A DNA stretch of 64,000 nt from DATKWD01 sp963704815. Lineage in GTDB: Bacteria > Actinomycetota > Acidimicrobiia > Acidimicrobiales > Salinilacustritrichaceae. The position numbers and the translations under genes were made by a program. Each line of letters opens with the position of its first letter. Positions within the stretch are counted from its first letter, which is position 1. Positions 26,704-36,076 of the stretch are shown here, in pieces. The notes beneath the pieces were generated by a model. It saw nothing but the letters and a program-made list of their open reading frames with translations, searched no databases and was not told the origin of the DNA. The DNA lies in contig CAVPHU010000010.1 in the NCBI GenBank assembly GCA_963704815.1, positions 434,001-498,000 of the forward strand, written 5' to 3'.

Positions 26704-29077
26704 TCACTGCTCGGTCATGATGCGGCGCAGTTCGGCTTCGTCGTGGTGGAGCGCATCACCCGAGAGGTCGACGGTCACTCGGTGGATGGTGCCGGTGAAG
26801 CGGAAGGGGACTGCGTACCGGTCAGGGTCGACCGAGTCGAACGCGGCGTAGCCGCAACTGAATCCGACCGTCCCCACTCGGCCCGGCGCGGTGTGGGCCA
26901 ACTCGGTCGCGCCGACGAGCCGGTCGTCGAAGAACAGCAGACCGTGGCCGGCCGGGCCCTTGCCTTCGCGGAGTCGGGGTGGGCCCGTGGGGACGAACTC
27001 GTAGTGGAGGCTCACGTCGCCGACCGGCACCGGGTCGGCCGACGACACCACGAAGCGATCGAGCGCGAGGTAGTTGTAGACGTGGTGGAGCCGGCCGTCC
27101 TGGACGAACAGGGCATACCCTCCGTGGCGATTGCCGTGTGAGACGAGGATCCCCTCGGCACCGCCCGGGGGAATGGTCACCTCGGCCGTGATGCGATAGG
27201 GCCGGTTGTAGGGCTTGGGCGACGCGCCGAAGTAGACGGGCGCGGCGTCGGGATACCAGACCTGGCGATCGCTCGGAGCGGCGATCGTCGGGCGGGGCGT
27301 CAGCAGGCGACGGGCGCCGGCGCCGGCCAGCGGGAACACGCCGTACTCCTCGGCCTCGGCGTACCAGCGCTCGATCATCTCGCGCAGCGTCTCCGGTTGT
27401 TCGCCGGCCAGGTCGACGGTCTCGGTCGGGTCCTCGTCGAGGCGGTAGAGCTCCCACCCGGTGGCGTCGAGGTCCTCGAGCACCTCGGCCGTGAGCTCCA
27501 TCCCGAAGTACCGGCCCTTCTCTGCTGCTTCGGCGAAGCTCGGTCCGGGGAACGGGCAGTTGGCCTTCCAGCCGTCGTGGTAGATCGAGCGGCTCCCGAA
27601 CATCTCGAAGTACTGGGTGTCGTGGTCACTCGGTGCGTCGGGCGCGTCGAACGTGTGAGCGAAGCTCGTGCCGTGGATCGGCGTCTGCTCGGTGCCGGCG
27701 ATCACTGCGGGAGGCTCGACTCCGAGCGCATCGAGCACCGTCGGGACGATGTCGGTGACGTGGGTGTACTGGTGGCGGACCTCGCCTCGTGACGCGATGC
27801 CCGCCGGCCACGAGACGATGCAGGGATCGGTCACCCCGCCCCGGTAGGTCTCGCGTCTTCCACCGCCGAAACGGGGTGTTGCCGGCCCAGGTCCATCCCC
27901 ACGAGTAGTGCGGGTAGGTGTTGGGTCCGCCCCAGTCGTCGAAGTGGGCCAGGTTGTCCTCGAGGGTCTCGGGCGCACCGTTGAAGAAGAGCGTCTCGTT
28001 GAAGGTGCCGTGCTCGCCGCCTTCAGCGCTGGCACCGTTGTCCGACATCACGATCACGATCGTGTTGTCGAGCTCGCCGAGTGAGTCGATGAAGTCGATC
28101 ACTCGACCGAGGTGGTGGTCGGTCTGCTCGATGAATCCGGCGTACACCTCCATCTGTCGGGCGTACATCCGTCGGGCGTCGTCGGGCAGGTCGTTCCATG
28201 CCGGCACGTCGGGGTCGCGTTCGGACAGGGTGGCCGTGTCGTCGACGATGCCCAGGTCGCGCTGGCGTTCGAACACGACCTGTCGGTACTCGTCCCACCC
28301 GTCGTCGAACCGGCTCTCGTACTTCTCGATCCACTCGGGCTCCACGTGGTGGGGTGAGTGCCCGGCGCCCGGGGCGTAGTAGAGGAGGAACGGCTTGTCG
28401 GGCGCGTGGACGTGGGCGTCCTTCACGAACTGGATGGCCTTGTCGGCGAGGTCGATGTTCAGGTGGTAGCCCTCGGCCGGGGTGGACGGGGGCAGGACCC
28501 AGTGGTTGTCGTGGGTCAGATCGGGAAACCACTGGTCGGTCGAGCCGGCGAGGAAGCCGTAGAAGCGCTCGAAGCCCCGACCCAGCGGCCAGCGGCGGAA
28601 AGGGCCTGCCGTGGTGGACTCGGTGGGTGGCGTCAGGTGCCACTTGCCGACGGCGAACGTGTTGAACCCGTGCTCGAGCAGCATCTCCGAGAGGAAGCCG
28701 TGCTCGGGCCCGATGAAGCAGTGGTGCGCCGGGTAGCCGAGCGAGGTCTCGGTGATCGCCGACAGTCCGAGGCTGTGGTGGTTGCGGCCGGTCAGCAACG
28801 CGCCGCGCGTGGGCGTGCACAGCGCGGTGGTGTGGAAGTTGGCGTAGCGCAGCCCCCGATCCGCGAGGCGGTCCAGGGTCGGGGTCTCGCACAGCCCGCC
28901 GAAGGTCGAGAACTGCCCGAAGCCCACGTCGTCCCACAGGACGACGACCACATTGGGGGTTCCTTCGGGCGGGCGATCGGGCGCCGGCCACGCGGGTTGC
29001 GACTGATCGAGTGTTCGGCCGATGACGCCTGGAAACTCGCGACCCTGGTACTCGACGATCGGGCGCTGCTCGGCCAC
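26704..29077 (-). CDS. Type I arylsulfatase (one frameshift)
   Basis: A large sulfatase of about 790 residues once one frameshift is repaired. The N-terminal metal site includes WDDVGFG. The formylglycine motif is CTPTRGALLTGR, with the modified residue at Cys. GKWHL and the GHSPHH/DNG segments supply further metal ligands. The frame breaks at about 27856: GNTPFRRWK continues in the next frame as RETYRGGVTDP, and deleting one base joins them exactly. GTG 29077 is chosen because GGAGGAG lies just upstream. The C-terminal 200 residues look like a lectin-like beta-sandwich. Its substrate could be a sulfated polysaccharide or ester. No sulfatase-maturing enzyme is in the window. Confidence 0.82.
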
Positions 29078-29147
29078 GGGCTCTCCTCCGTCACGCGATG
29101 CCGGGCCACGATTGTGTCGCACCTGCCGCCGAGGCGCGTTCGACGTC

Positions 29148-29552
29148 TCAGCGTTCGTCGCCGAGCCGGGGTTTGAGGTCGATGACCGGGGTGCCGTCGA
29201 TCGCTTCGAGCGCGGCGACCTCGACCCGGTTGCCGTCGACCGACACCACCTTCGTCAGGTGGAGGCCGATCGGGTTGGGGCGCACCGGTGAGCGGACGCT
29301 GAACACGCCGGTCTCGCGTCGGCTCACGTCGCCGCGTGAGTGCACGACGAGGAGGTCGCGTTCGGCCTCGTGGAGCCACGTGAGCACGAACAGGTCGGTT
29401 CCGGGTTCGACGCCGCGAAGCCCGTCGACGTACGCCGGTTCGATGACGATCGTCGCCGGTGGTGCACCCTCGTCGGCCTGCTTCGGTGCATCGGTCCGGT
29501 CGGTCAGCGGCGACTCGACCACGCCGATCGGGTGGAGCTCGATCGGCGTCAC
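29148..29552 (-). CDS. TrmO/TsaA-like tRNA methyltransferase
   Basis: A 134-residue protein matching the TsaA beta-barrel. It opens with HPIGVVESPL, continues to DAPKQ, and has the family hallmark RSPVRPNPIGLH followed by a closing strand. E. coli TrmO methylates N6 of t6A37 in threonine tRNA using SAM. The protein consists of the catalytic barrel alone, without the C-terminal domain of E. coli TrmO. The GTG start overlaps the stop of the upstream gene by 4 bases, so the two are coupled. Confidence 0.82.
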   Translation of the reverse strand: MTPIELHPIGVVESPLTDRTDAPKQADEGAPPATIVIEPAYVDGLRGVEPGTDLFVLTWLHEAERDLLVVHSRGDVSRRETGVFSVRSPVRPNPIGLHLTKVVSVDGNRVEVAALEAIDGTPVIDLKPRLGDER

Positions 29553-29941
29553 CGAGCGCTCGCCGCGGACTCGATCGCGTCGGCCAGACCTTCGGGATCG
29601 GCCACGCTGACCCAGAGGGTCGAGTGATCCTTGAGGCCGATGACCTTGGGGATCTTCTCGCGGAAGGCGATGCACAACCCGGAGCGGTGGTTCGTGCCGA
29701 AGGTGAGCCCGTCGTCGGCGAAGCTGAGCCGGAGGCCGACCGCGGTCCACCACCGATGCGGTCCGGTGACCAGCGTGTGGTCGATGGCGTCGAGCGGGAC
29801 CTCGACCACCTTGCGCCCATAGGTTGCCCGAACCGTGCCGTCGGACTCGACCGTCACGCCGTCACTCTCGCCGACCCCGAGCGCCTTGAACATGGGCGTC
29901 CAGCGACGGTCGAACTCGTAGCCGAAGAACTGCCCGCTCAT
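29549..29941 (-). CDS. Hypothetical protein, PH-domain-like
   Basis: A 130-residue beta-rich protein with a C-terminal amphipathic helix (DPEGLADAIESAA). The alternation of strands and final helix is like bacterial PH-like domains, but I do not recognise a named family. It starts at ATG 29941 and its stop overlaps the TrmO-like start, making a two-gene operon divergent from the ABC exporter. Confidence 0.65.
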   Translation of the reverse strand: MSGQFFGYEFDRRWTPMFKALGVGESDGVTVESDGTVRATYGRKVVEVPLDAIDHTLVTGPHRWWTAVGLRLSFADDGLTFGTNHRSGLCIAFREKIPKVIGLKDHSTLWVSVADPEGLADAIESAASAR

Positions 29942-30055
29942 GGACAGATCCTGCCAGCATTCACGGTCGCCTCCGCGTTCGAGGACACCGGAGCGGCCTC
30001 GAACGCAGGACCAATGCCCCTTCCGGGGTCGGCGAGGACGCGGGATGCTGGCAAC

Positions 30056-30817
30056 ATGACCGATCCCGAAGCGGCGCCGACCGTCGACGCCCGTACCGGA
30101 CATGCCGGCTCGCGCGTCGATCTCGACGAGGTGACGAAGCGATACACCGTGGGCGAGGTCGAGGTCACGGCGATCGAGGACATCAGCCTGCACGTGGACG
30201 AGGCCGCATTCGTCGTGATCCTCGGCCCGTCCGGCTGTGGCAAGACCACGCTGTTGAACATGATCGGCGCCCTCGACACACCGACATCCGGCTCGGTCCG
30301 CGTCGCCGGAACCGATCTGACCGACGTGTCACGGGCGACCCGGGCCCACGTTCGGCGGCACTCGGTCAGCTTCATCTTCCAGACCTTCAACCTCTTCCCT
30401 GCCCTCACCGCGTTCGAGAACGTGAAGTTCGGCGCCGACGCCGCCGAACGTACCGATGCCGACACCCGGGCCGCCGAAGCGCTCGAACGGGTCGGGCTGG
30501 AGGACCGCGTGCGCCATTTTCCCCACCAGTTGTCCGGCGGGGAACAGCAGCGGGTTGCGATCGCGCGGGCTCTGGCGACCGGGAACCCGATCTTGTTGGC
30601 AGACGAGCCGACGGGCGAACTCGACTTCCGAACCGGTGTCCAGATCCTCGAGGTGCTCGAGGAGCAGGCACTGGCCGGCATGACGGTGCTGGTGGTGACC
30701 CACAATCGCGAGATCTCGCGGGTGGCCGATCGGGTGATCGAGCTCTCGAGCGGGCGGATCGTCGCGGACGGTCCACCACCGGGGGGTAAGGCAAGAATCC
30801 AGGAGCTGCAGTGGTGA
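30056..30817 (+). CDS. ABC exporter ATP-binding protein (MacB/LolD type)
   Basis: A 253-residue ATPase. Walker A is GPSGCGKTT, the Q-loop lies in FIFQTFNLFPALTAFENV, the signature is LSGGEQQR, Walker B is ILLADEPTGELD and the switch is VVTHN. The FNLFPALTAFENV stretch and length are typical of ATPases partnered with FtsX-like permeases. The permease overlaps its end by 4-7 bases. ATG 30056 is preceded by an N-terminal extension of about 20 residues before the ABC fold. The exported substrate is unknown. Confidence 0.9.
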   Translation: MTDPEAAPTVDARTGHAGSRVDLDEVTKRYTVGEVEVTAIEDISLHVDEAAFVVILGPSGCGKTTLLNMIGALDTPTSGSVRVAGTDLTDVSRATRAHVRRHSVSFIFQTFNLFPALTAFENVKFGADAAERTDADTRAAEALERVGLEDRVRHFPHQLSGGEQQRVAIARALATGNPILLADEPTGELDFRTGVQILEVLEEQALAGMTVLVVTHNREISRVADRVIELSSGRIVADGPPPGGKARIQELQW

Positions 30818-33273
30818 GCCACGGTGCCGCCTCGTCTCGGTGGCTGTGGCTTCGATGGTCCTGGCGCGATCTCCGTCGCCACTGGGTGGCGGTTGCCGCC
30901 ATCGCACTGGTTCTCGCCATCGGTGTCGGGGTGTTCGCGGGGCTGGGGAGCACCGCGACGTGGCGCAGGGTGTCGAACGACGCGAGTTTCTCGGGACAGG
31001 CGATGCACGACATCCGGGTGTCGCTGAGCCCCGGCACGTTCGTCGACGAGGGCTCGCTCGACCGAGCGCTGCGAGGCATCGACGATTTCGACTCGATCGA
31101 TGGGTTCGCCGAACGCCTCGTCGTCGACAGCCAGATCGAGGCCTTCGACGGGACGGATTCCACGTTGGCCGCAGCCCGGGTCGTGGGCATGGAGCTGGAC
31201 AACGAGGCCGGGGTCGATCGGCTGTGGCTTCGGGAGGGAACGGTTCCGACCGAACGCGAGGGCGCTGGTCTCCAAGGTGTGCTCGAGGCCAAGTTCGCCG
31301 ACGCCGTGGGCCTCGGGCCCGACGGCTCGCTGGTCGTCGCCGGCGGACACCAGGTCGACTACCGAGGGCTCGGGATCATCCCCGAGGACTTCTACTACGA
31401 AGGCCCCGAGGGAACGCTGCTCGGCCAGGGCGAGCTCGCGCCGCTCTACCTCACGCTGGATGCCGCACAGGAGGTGGCCGGGCGCACGGGCCAGGTGAAC
31501 GACCTGGTGCTGACCCTCGTCGACGGCGCCGATCGCGATGCGGTCGTGGCCCAGGTGACCGAGGCGGTCGACTCCATCGCGGTCAGTGCAACCGTCTCGA
31601 CACGTGACGACGCGACGGCGGTGGTCGTCCTCTACGAGGACATCGAGAACGATCAGCAGTTCTGGAACGCTCTGGCCGGATTGGTGCTGTTCGCAGCGGC
31701 CCTCGCCGCGTTCAACCTGGTCAGTCGGATCGTCGAATCGCAGCGACGCGAGATCGGGATCGGCATGGCCCTCGGCGTGCCCCGACGGTCCTTGGCCATC
31801 CGACCGATGCTCGTGGGTATCCAGGTCGCGGTCCTTGGCGTGGCTGCCGGTGTGGGGGTCGGGCTCCTCGTGGGCGTCGCCATGGGCAACGTGCTCGAGT
31901 CGTTCCTGCCGTTACCGAACCAACAGACGCCCTTCCAGTTCGGCGTCTTCGCTCAGGCGGCCGCGCTCGGCCTGGTGATTCCGTTGCTGGCCAGCGCGAT
32001 TCCGACGCTTCGGGCCGTGCGGGTCGAACCCATCGAGGCCATCCGAACCGGCCACCTCTCGGCGAAGACGAGTCGCCTGACCGATTGGACGGGCCGACTT
32101 CGCCTTCCGGGCTCGAGTCTGGTGCAGATGCCCCTGCGCAATGTCCTGCGAACCCCCCGTCGGACGGTGCTGACGGCGGTCGGTGTCGGCGCAGCGATCA
32201 CCGCACTGGTGGCCGTCCTGGGGATGCTGGACAGCTTCGGTCGGACCATCGATCAAGTGAGCGACGAGTTGACCCAGGGTGATGAGACTCGGGTGATGGT
32301 CCAACTCGACACGTTCTACCCAGCCGAATCCGGCCCGGTGGCCGAGATCTCGGCCCTCCCGGCCGTCGGTGCGACCGATGCCGGCCTGCGTCTGCCGGCC
32401 ACCGGACTCGCTGCCGACGGGGCGGACGACCTGGACGTCCTGGTCGAACTCGTGGACTTCGACCAGGCCCGCTGGGCACCGACGATCGAGACCGACGGTG
32501 GCGGTGAGGGCTCGTCCGGCGTCGTGCTGGCCGCCAAGGCGGCCACCGATCTGGGCGTCGGGCCCGGTGATGCCGTCACGCTCCGTCATCCCGTGCAGTC
32601 GAGTCCGGGTGTGTTCGAGCTGACCGAGTCACAGGTCGAGGTCTCGGGGATCCACGCCAATCCGATGCGAGCGTTCGCCTTCATGGATCTCTCCGAGGCC
32701 GAACGGTTCGGCCTCGACGGCGCGGTCAACTTCCTGCACGCCTATCCGTCTGCGGGCACCAGCAGGAGCGACCTGCAGCAGGCGCTGTTCGGGCTCCCTG
32801 GGGTCACGTCCAGCCAGTCGGTGGCGCGGGTCGGCGAGAGTTTCGACGAGGCGCTCGACCAGTTCGTCGGGGTGCTGGTCATCGCCGGTCTCGCCGTGCT
32901 CGCGCTGGCGTTGCTGATCGCGTTCAACGCGGTCCGGATCACGGTGGACGAACGCAGCCGCGAGCACGCGACCATGCGGGCGTTCGGCCTGCCGGTGAGG
33001 ACGGTCATGGGAGTGGTGGTCAAGGAGAGCGTCATCGTCGGGGTGTTGGCGACGGTCATCGGCACGGTCGCGGGCTTCGTCTTCCTCGACTGGATGTTGC
33101 AGTCGTTGGCGTCGCGAACGCTTCCGGACCTGAGGATCGAGAGCTACCTGTCGCCGACCACCCTGGTCCTGGCGGTGGGAGTGGGGGTTGTCGCCGTGGC
33201 CCTCGCACCCCTGTTCCTGATCCGACGCCTCACGAAGATGAGCATCCCCGACACACTCCGGGTCATGGAGTGA
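30811..33273 (+). CDS. FtsX-like ABC exporter permease
   Basis: An 820-residue permease with the duplicated FtsX layout of 8-TM family members. There is one N-terminal helix (about 25-45), a large extracytoplasmic domain and three helices near 290-400. A further helix lies near 455, then a second periplasmic domain and three C-terminal helices (about 690-810). GTG codons at 30811 and 30814 are both possible; AGGAG at 30801-30805 suits either. It works with the preceding ATPase, probably in lipoprotein or lipid extraction or peptide export. The downstream beta-CASP gene begins at its stop (TGATG). Confidence 0.88.
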   Translation: MVSHGAASSRWLWLRWSWRDLRRHWVAVAAIALVLAIGVGVFAGLGSTATWRRVSNDASFSGQAMHDIRVSLSPGTFVDEGSLDRALRGIDDFDSIDGFAERLVVDSQIEAFDGTDSTLAAARVVGMELDNEAGVDRLWLREGTVPTEREGAGLQGVLEAKFADAVGLGPDGSLVVAGGHQVDYRGLGIIPEDFYYEGPEGTLLGQGELAPLYLTLDAAQEVAGRTGQVNDLVLTLVDGADRDAVVAQVTEAVDSIAVSATVSTRDDATAVVVLYEDIENDQQFWNALAGLVLFAAALAAFNLVSRIVESQRREIGIGMALGVPRRSLAIRPMLVGIQVAVLGVAAGVGVGLLVGVAMGNVLESFLPLPNQQTPFQFGVFAQAAALGLVIPLLASAIPTLRAVRVEPIEAIRTGHLSAKTSRLTDWTGRLRLPGSSLVQMPLRNVLRTPRRTVLTAVGVGAAITALVAVLGMLDSFGRTIDQVSDELTQGDETRVMVQLDTFYPAESGPVAEISALPAVGATDAGLRLPATGLAADGADDLDVLVELVDFDQARWAPTIETDGGGEGSSGVVLAAKAATDLGVGPGDAVTLRHPVQSSPGVFELTESQVEVSGIHANPMRAFAFMDLSEAERFGLDGAVNFLHAYPSAGTSRSDLQQALFGLPGVTSSQSVARVGESFDEALDQFVGVLVIAGLAVLALALLIAFNAVRITVDERSREHATMRAFGLPVRTVMGVVVKESVIVGVLATVIGTVAGFVFLDWMLQSLASRTLPDLRIESYLSPTTLVLAVGVGVVAVALAPLFLIRRLTKMSIPDTLRVME

Positions 33274-34679
33274 TGATCCCCGCACCAACGGCCGGAGCAA
33301 CGCTGACGTTCCTCGGGGCAGCAGGAACGGTGACCGGGAGTCGGTTCCTGATCCAGACTCCCGGGTCGACGTTGCTCGTGGACGCCGGACTGTTCCAGGG
33401 CCTCAAGGACCTGCGGCTGCGCAACTGGGATCCGTTTCCGATCGAGCCGTCGCGCATCGACGCCGTCGTGGTCACCCACGCCCACGTCGATCACACCGGA
33501 TTCCTGCCGCGTCTCGTCACGAGCGGATTCACCGGGCCGGTGTTCTGCACGAGGGGAACGTTCGACCTCGCCCGCGTCGTCCTGCCCGACAGCGGCCACC
33601 TCCAGGAAGAGGAGGCGAGGTTCGCGAACCGCAAGGGCTACTCGAAGCACCATCCGGCCCTGCCCCTCTACACCGAAGCGGACGCTCAGGCCGCCCTCGA
33701 GCAGTTCGTCGCCGTCCCGTTCGACGAGGCCAGGGCCGTGACCGACGATCTGACGGTCACGCTGCGACCCGCCGGCCACATCCTCGGGTCATCGACTGCC
33801 ACGGTCGGTCTGGGCCGCTCTGGACGAACCGTGCTGTTCAGCGGCGACCTCGGTCGCCCGCAGCATCCGATCCTCCTGCCGCCGAGTCCTCCCGACGGTG
33901 CCGATGTGATCGTGATGGAGTCGACCTACGGCGGCCGCGAGCACGACGATGTCGGGGCTTCGGACCAGCTCGCAGACGCGATCACTCGGACCGCAGAGCG
34001 CGGGGGCACGGTGGTCATCCCTGCCTTTGCCGTCGACCGCACCGAGGTGGTGCTGTTTCGGCTCCGCCAGCTCATGGAGGCCGGCTCGATCCCGTCGCTC
34101 CCGGTGTACGCCGACAGCCCCATGGCACTCCGTGCCCTCGCCGTCTACCGGCGGGCGATCGAGCGCCACGCCCGCGACATCAAACCCGAGTTGTTCGGAG
34201 CACCCGACCCGTTCGAGACGGGCCAGCTGCACGAGATCCGTGAAGTCGAGGAGTCCAAGGCGCTCGCCGGGATGGCGTACCCGGCGATCATCGTGTCGGC
34301 GTCGGGGATGGCCACGGGCGGCCGGGTGCTCCACCATCTGGCCCGGCTGCTCCCCGACCGACGCAACACGGTGATCCTCGTGGGCTTCCAGGCCGCGGGG
34401 ACTCGTGGTCGGCTGCTCGCCGAGGGTCGTCGCGAGATCAGGATGTTCGGAGGCGACGTCTCGGTTCGGGCCGAGGTCGTCGATCTGCAGTCCTTCTCGG
34501 TCCATGCCGATCACTCCGAGCTGATCGACTGGCTCGGGTCGGCAACCGAGGAGCCGGCCGCGACCTATCTTGTCCATGGAGAGGCCGAAGGCGCAGAGGC
34601 GCTGCGCGCCGGCATCGCCACCGAACTGGGCTGGACGGTGTCCGTCCCCACCCACCTGGAAACGGTTTCGCTCGCATGA
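33273..34679 (+). CDS. MBL-fold beta-CASP nuclease-like protein
   Basis: A 468-residue metallo-beta-lactamase protein with a beta-CASP insert. HAHVDHTG is the HxHxDH metal motif. GHILGS, FSGDLG and ESTYGGR follow in the expected order, with the beta-CASP region (about 200-380) ending in SASGMATGG and the final SVHADHSEL His. The family includes RNA exonucleases and CPSF73-like enzymes. The start shares a base with the permease stop, and the end overlaps the next gene by 4 bases, so it belongs to the same operon. An RNA-processing role is inferred from family only. Confidence 0.88.
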   Translation: MIPAPTAGATLTFLGAAGTVTGSRFLIQTPGSTLLVDAGLFQGLKDLRLRNWDPFPIEPSRIDAVVVTHAHVDHTGFLPRLVTSGFTGPVFCTRGTFDLARVVLPDSGHLQEEEARFANRKGYSKHHPALPLYTEADAQAALEQFVAVPFDEARAVTDDLTVTLRPAGHILGSSTATVGLGRSGRTVLFSGDLGRPQHPILLPPSPPDGADVIVMESTYGGREHDDVGASDQLADAITRTAERGGTVVIPAFAVDRTEVVLFRLRQLMEAGSIPSLPVYADSPMALRALAVYRRAIERHARDIKPELFGAPDPFETGQLHEIREVEESKALAGMAYPAIIVSASGMATGGRVLHHLARLLPDRRNTVILVGFQAAGTRGRLLAEGRREIRMFGGDVSVRAEVVDLQSFSVHADHSELIDWLGSATEEPAATYLVHGEAEGAEALRAGIATELGWTVSVPTHLETVSLA

Positions 34680-35285
34680 CCGCTGCATCGTCTGGACCAT
34701 CCCGCCGCCGGCCCTTTCGCGTCGTGCTCACCGGCGGGCCCGGTGGGGGCAAGACGACCGCGGCCGACCTGCTGCGCCGCGAGATCGGCGATCGGGTGAT
34801 CGTCGTCCCCGAGGCCGCCACCATGCTGTTCGCCGGCGGCTTCCCGAGGCCGGTCGATCCGGATGCCCGACGAAGTGCCCAGGCGGCGATCTACCACGTG
34901 CAGCGCAACCTCGAGGACATCCAGTCGGCTCGCTATCCCGACCGCATCCTGCTCTGTGATCGGGGGACGGTCGACGGTGGCGGCTACTGGCCCGACGGCG
35001 CGGACGAGTTCTTCTCGCTCGTCGGCAGCTCGTACGCACGGGAACTGGAGCGGTACGACGCGGTGCTCTTCTTCGAGACCGCAGCCCTGGGTGGTCACGG
35101 ATTCGAGAGCGAGAACCCGTTTCGCACCGAGTCCCAGCAGGAGGCGGTCGAGGTCGATGCCCGACTCCACCGCGTTGTGGTCGGAGCATCCCCGATTCAC
35201 GGTCGTCCATCACGAGGCGTCGTTTCTCGCGAAGATCATGACCGGCATCGGGGTCCTCGAAGGTCTCATCGACGAGGTCGGCTGA
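34676..35285 (+). CDS. AAA_28-type P-loop ATPase (one frameshift)
   Basis: A small ATPase of about 202 residues. Walker A is TGGPGGGKTT near residue 20, an EAAT segment follows, and LLCDRGTVDGGGYW is the Walker B region typical of AAA_28/NadR-like kinases. After VDARLHR (about 35173) the frame is lost, but the +1 frame continues as ALWSEHPRF and ends in FLAKIMTGIGVLEGLI, the expected C-terminal helix, stopping at 35285. Removing one base restores 202 codons. Read literally, the frame would run to 35347 with a meaningless tail. It overlaps the beta-CASP gene as ATGA. The substrate is unknown. Confidence 0.75.
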
Positions 35286-35383
35286 GGAGCTGCGGAGCGG
35301 GTTCGGGACCTCCGCCCCTTCCATGGAGCTCGCGCCGGGGCACATGATGGAATTTCGTCGCCGGCAACAGGGAAGAGGACACG

Positions 35384-36052
35384 ATGTGCTTCTCGGCCGA
35401 GGCTGACTTCGTGGCCGGAGTCGCGATCGCGGCCATCGGGGTCCAGACGCTTCGCAGTACGCATGAACGGCGTGAGCTGCCCTTGGCCGCCCTGCCCCTG
35501 ATCCTCGGCGTGCATCAGTTCGTCGAGGGGTTCGTCTGGCTCGGCCTCGAGGGCGTGGTTGCATCGTCGACCGGGCGGGCTGCCATGTGGGTCTACGTGC
35601 TGATCGCGTTCGTGCTGCTCCCGGTGTACGTCCCTGGCTCGGTGTTGGTCATCGACTCGTCGCCTCGACGGCGCCGCTTGCTCGCCGGCTTCGTCGTGCT
35701 CGGTGCCGTGATCGCCACGGTGCTTCTGGCCACGAGCCTGACCGGCGACGCCGTCGGTGCAACGATCGAACGACACCACATCGACTACTCGATCGGTCTC
35801 GCCGGCCCCGTGTTGGTCATCGGTCTCTATCTCGTGGCCACCTGTGGCTCGGCCATGGCTTCCAGCGACCGTCGACTTCGAGCGTTCGGTGCGGTCAACC
35901 TCGTCGGGGCGGTCCTGATCGCCTGGATCGACGCGACGGCGTTCATCTCGCTGTGGTGTCTGTGGGCGGCACTGATCAGTCGGCGCGGTCGCCCTTCACC
36001 TCCGGCTCCTCCAGCGGCCCGAGGCGATCGAGCTCCGCGCGCGTCCTGCTGA
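35384..36052 (+). CDS. DUF6629-type membrane protein
   Basis: A 222-residue protein with about six transmembrane segments. The start MCFSAEADF is the signature of this family. HQFVEGFVWLGLEG follows and a conserved WCLWAA helix closes the membrane part. The last 25 residues are Pro/Arg-rich. Function is unknown. GGAAGAGG lies upstream of the ATG. It is convergent with the PQQ-repeat gene. Confidence 0.75.
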   Translation: MCFSAEADFVAGVAIAAIGVQTLRSTHERRELPLAALPLILGVHQFVEGFVWLGLEGVVASSTGRAAMWVYVLIAFVLLPVYVPGSVLVIDSSPRRRRLLAGFVVLGAVIATVLLATSLTGDAVGATIERHHIDYSIGLAGPVLVIGLYLVATCGSAMASSDRRLRAFGAVNLVGAVLIAWIDATAFISLWCLWAALISRRGRPSPPAPPAARGDRAPRASC

Positions 36053-36076
36053 TGCCCACCGGCGGACCGGAGATGT

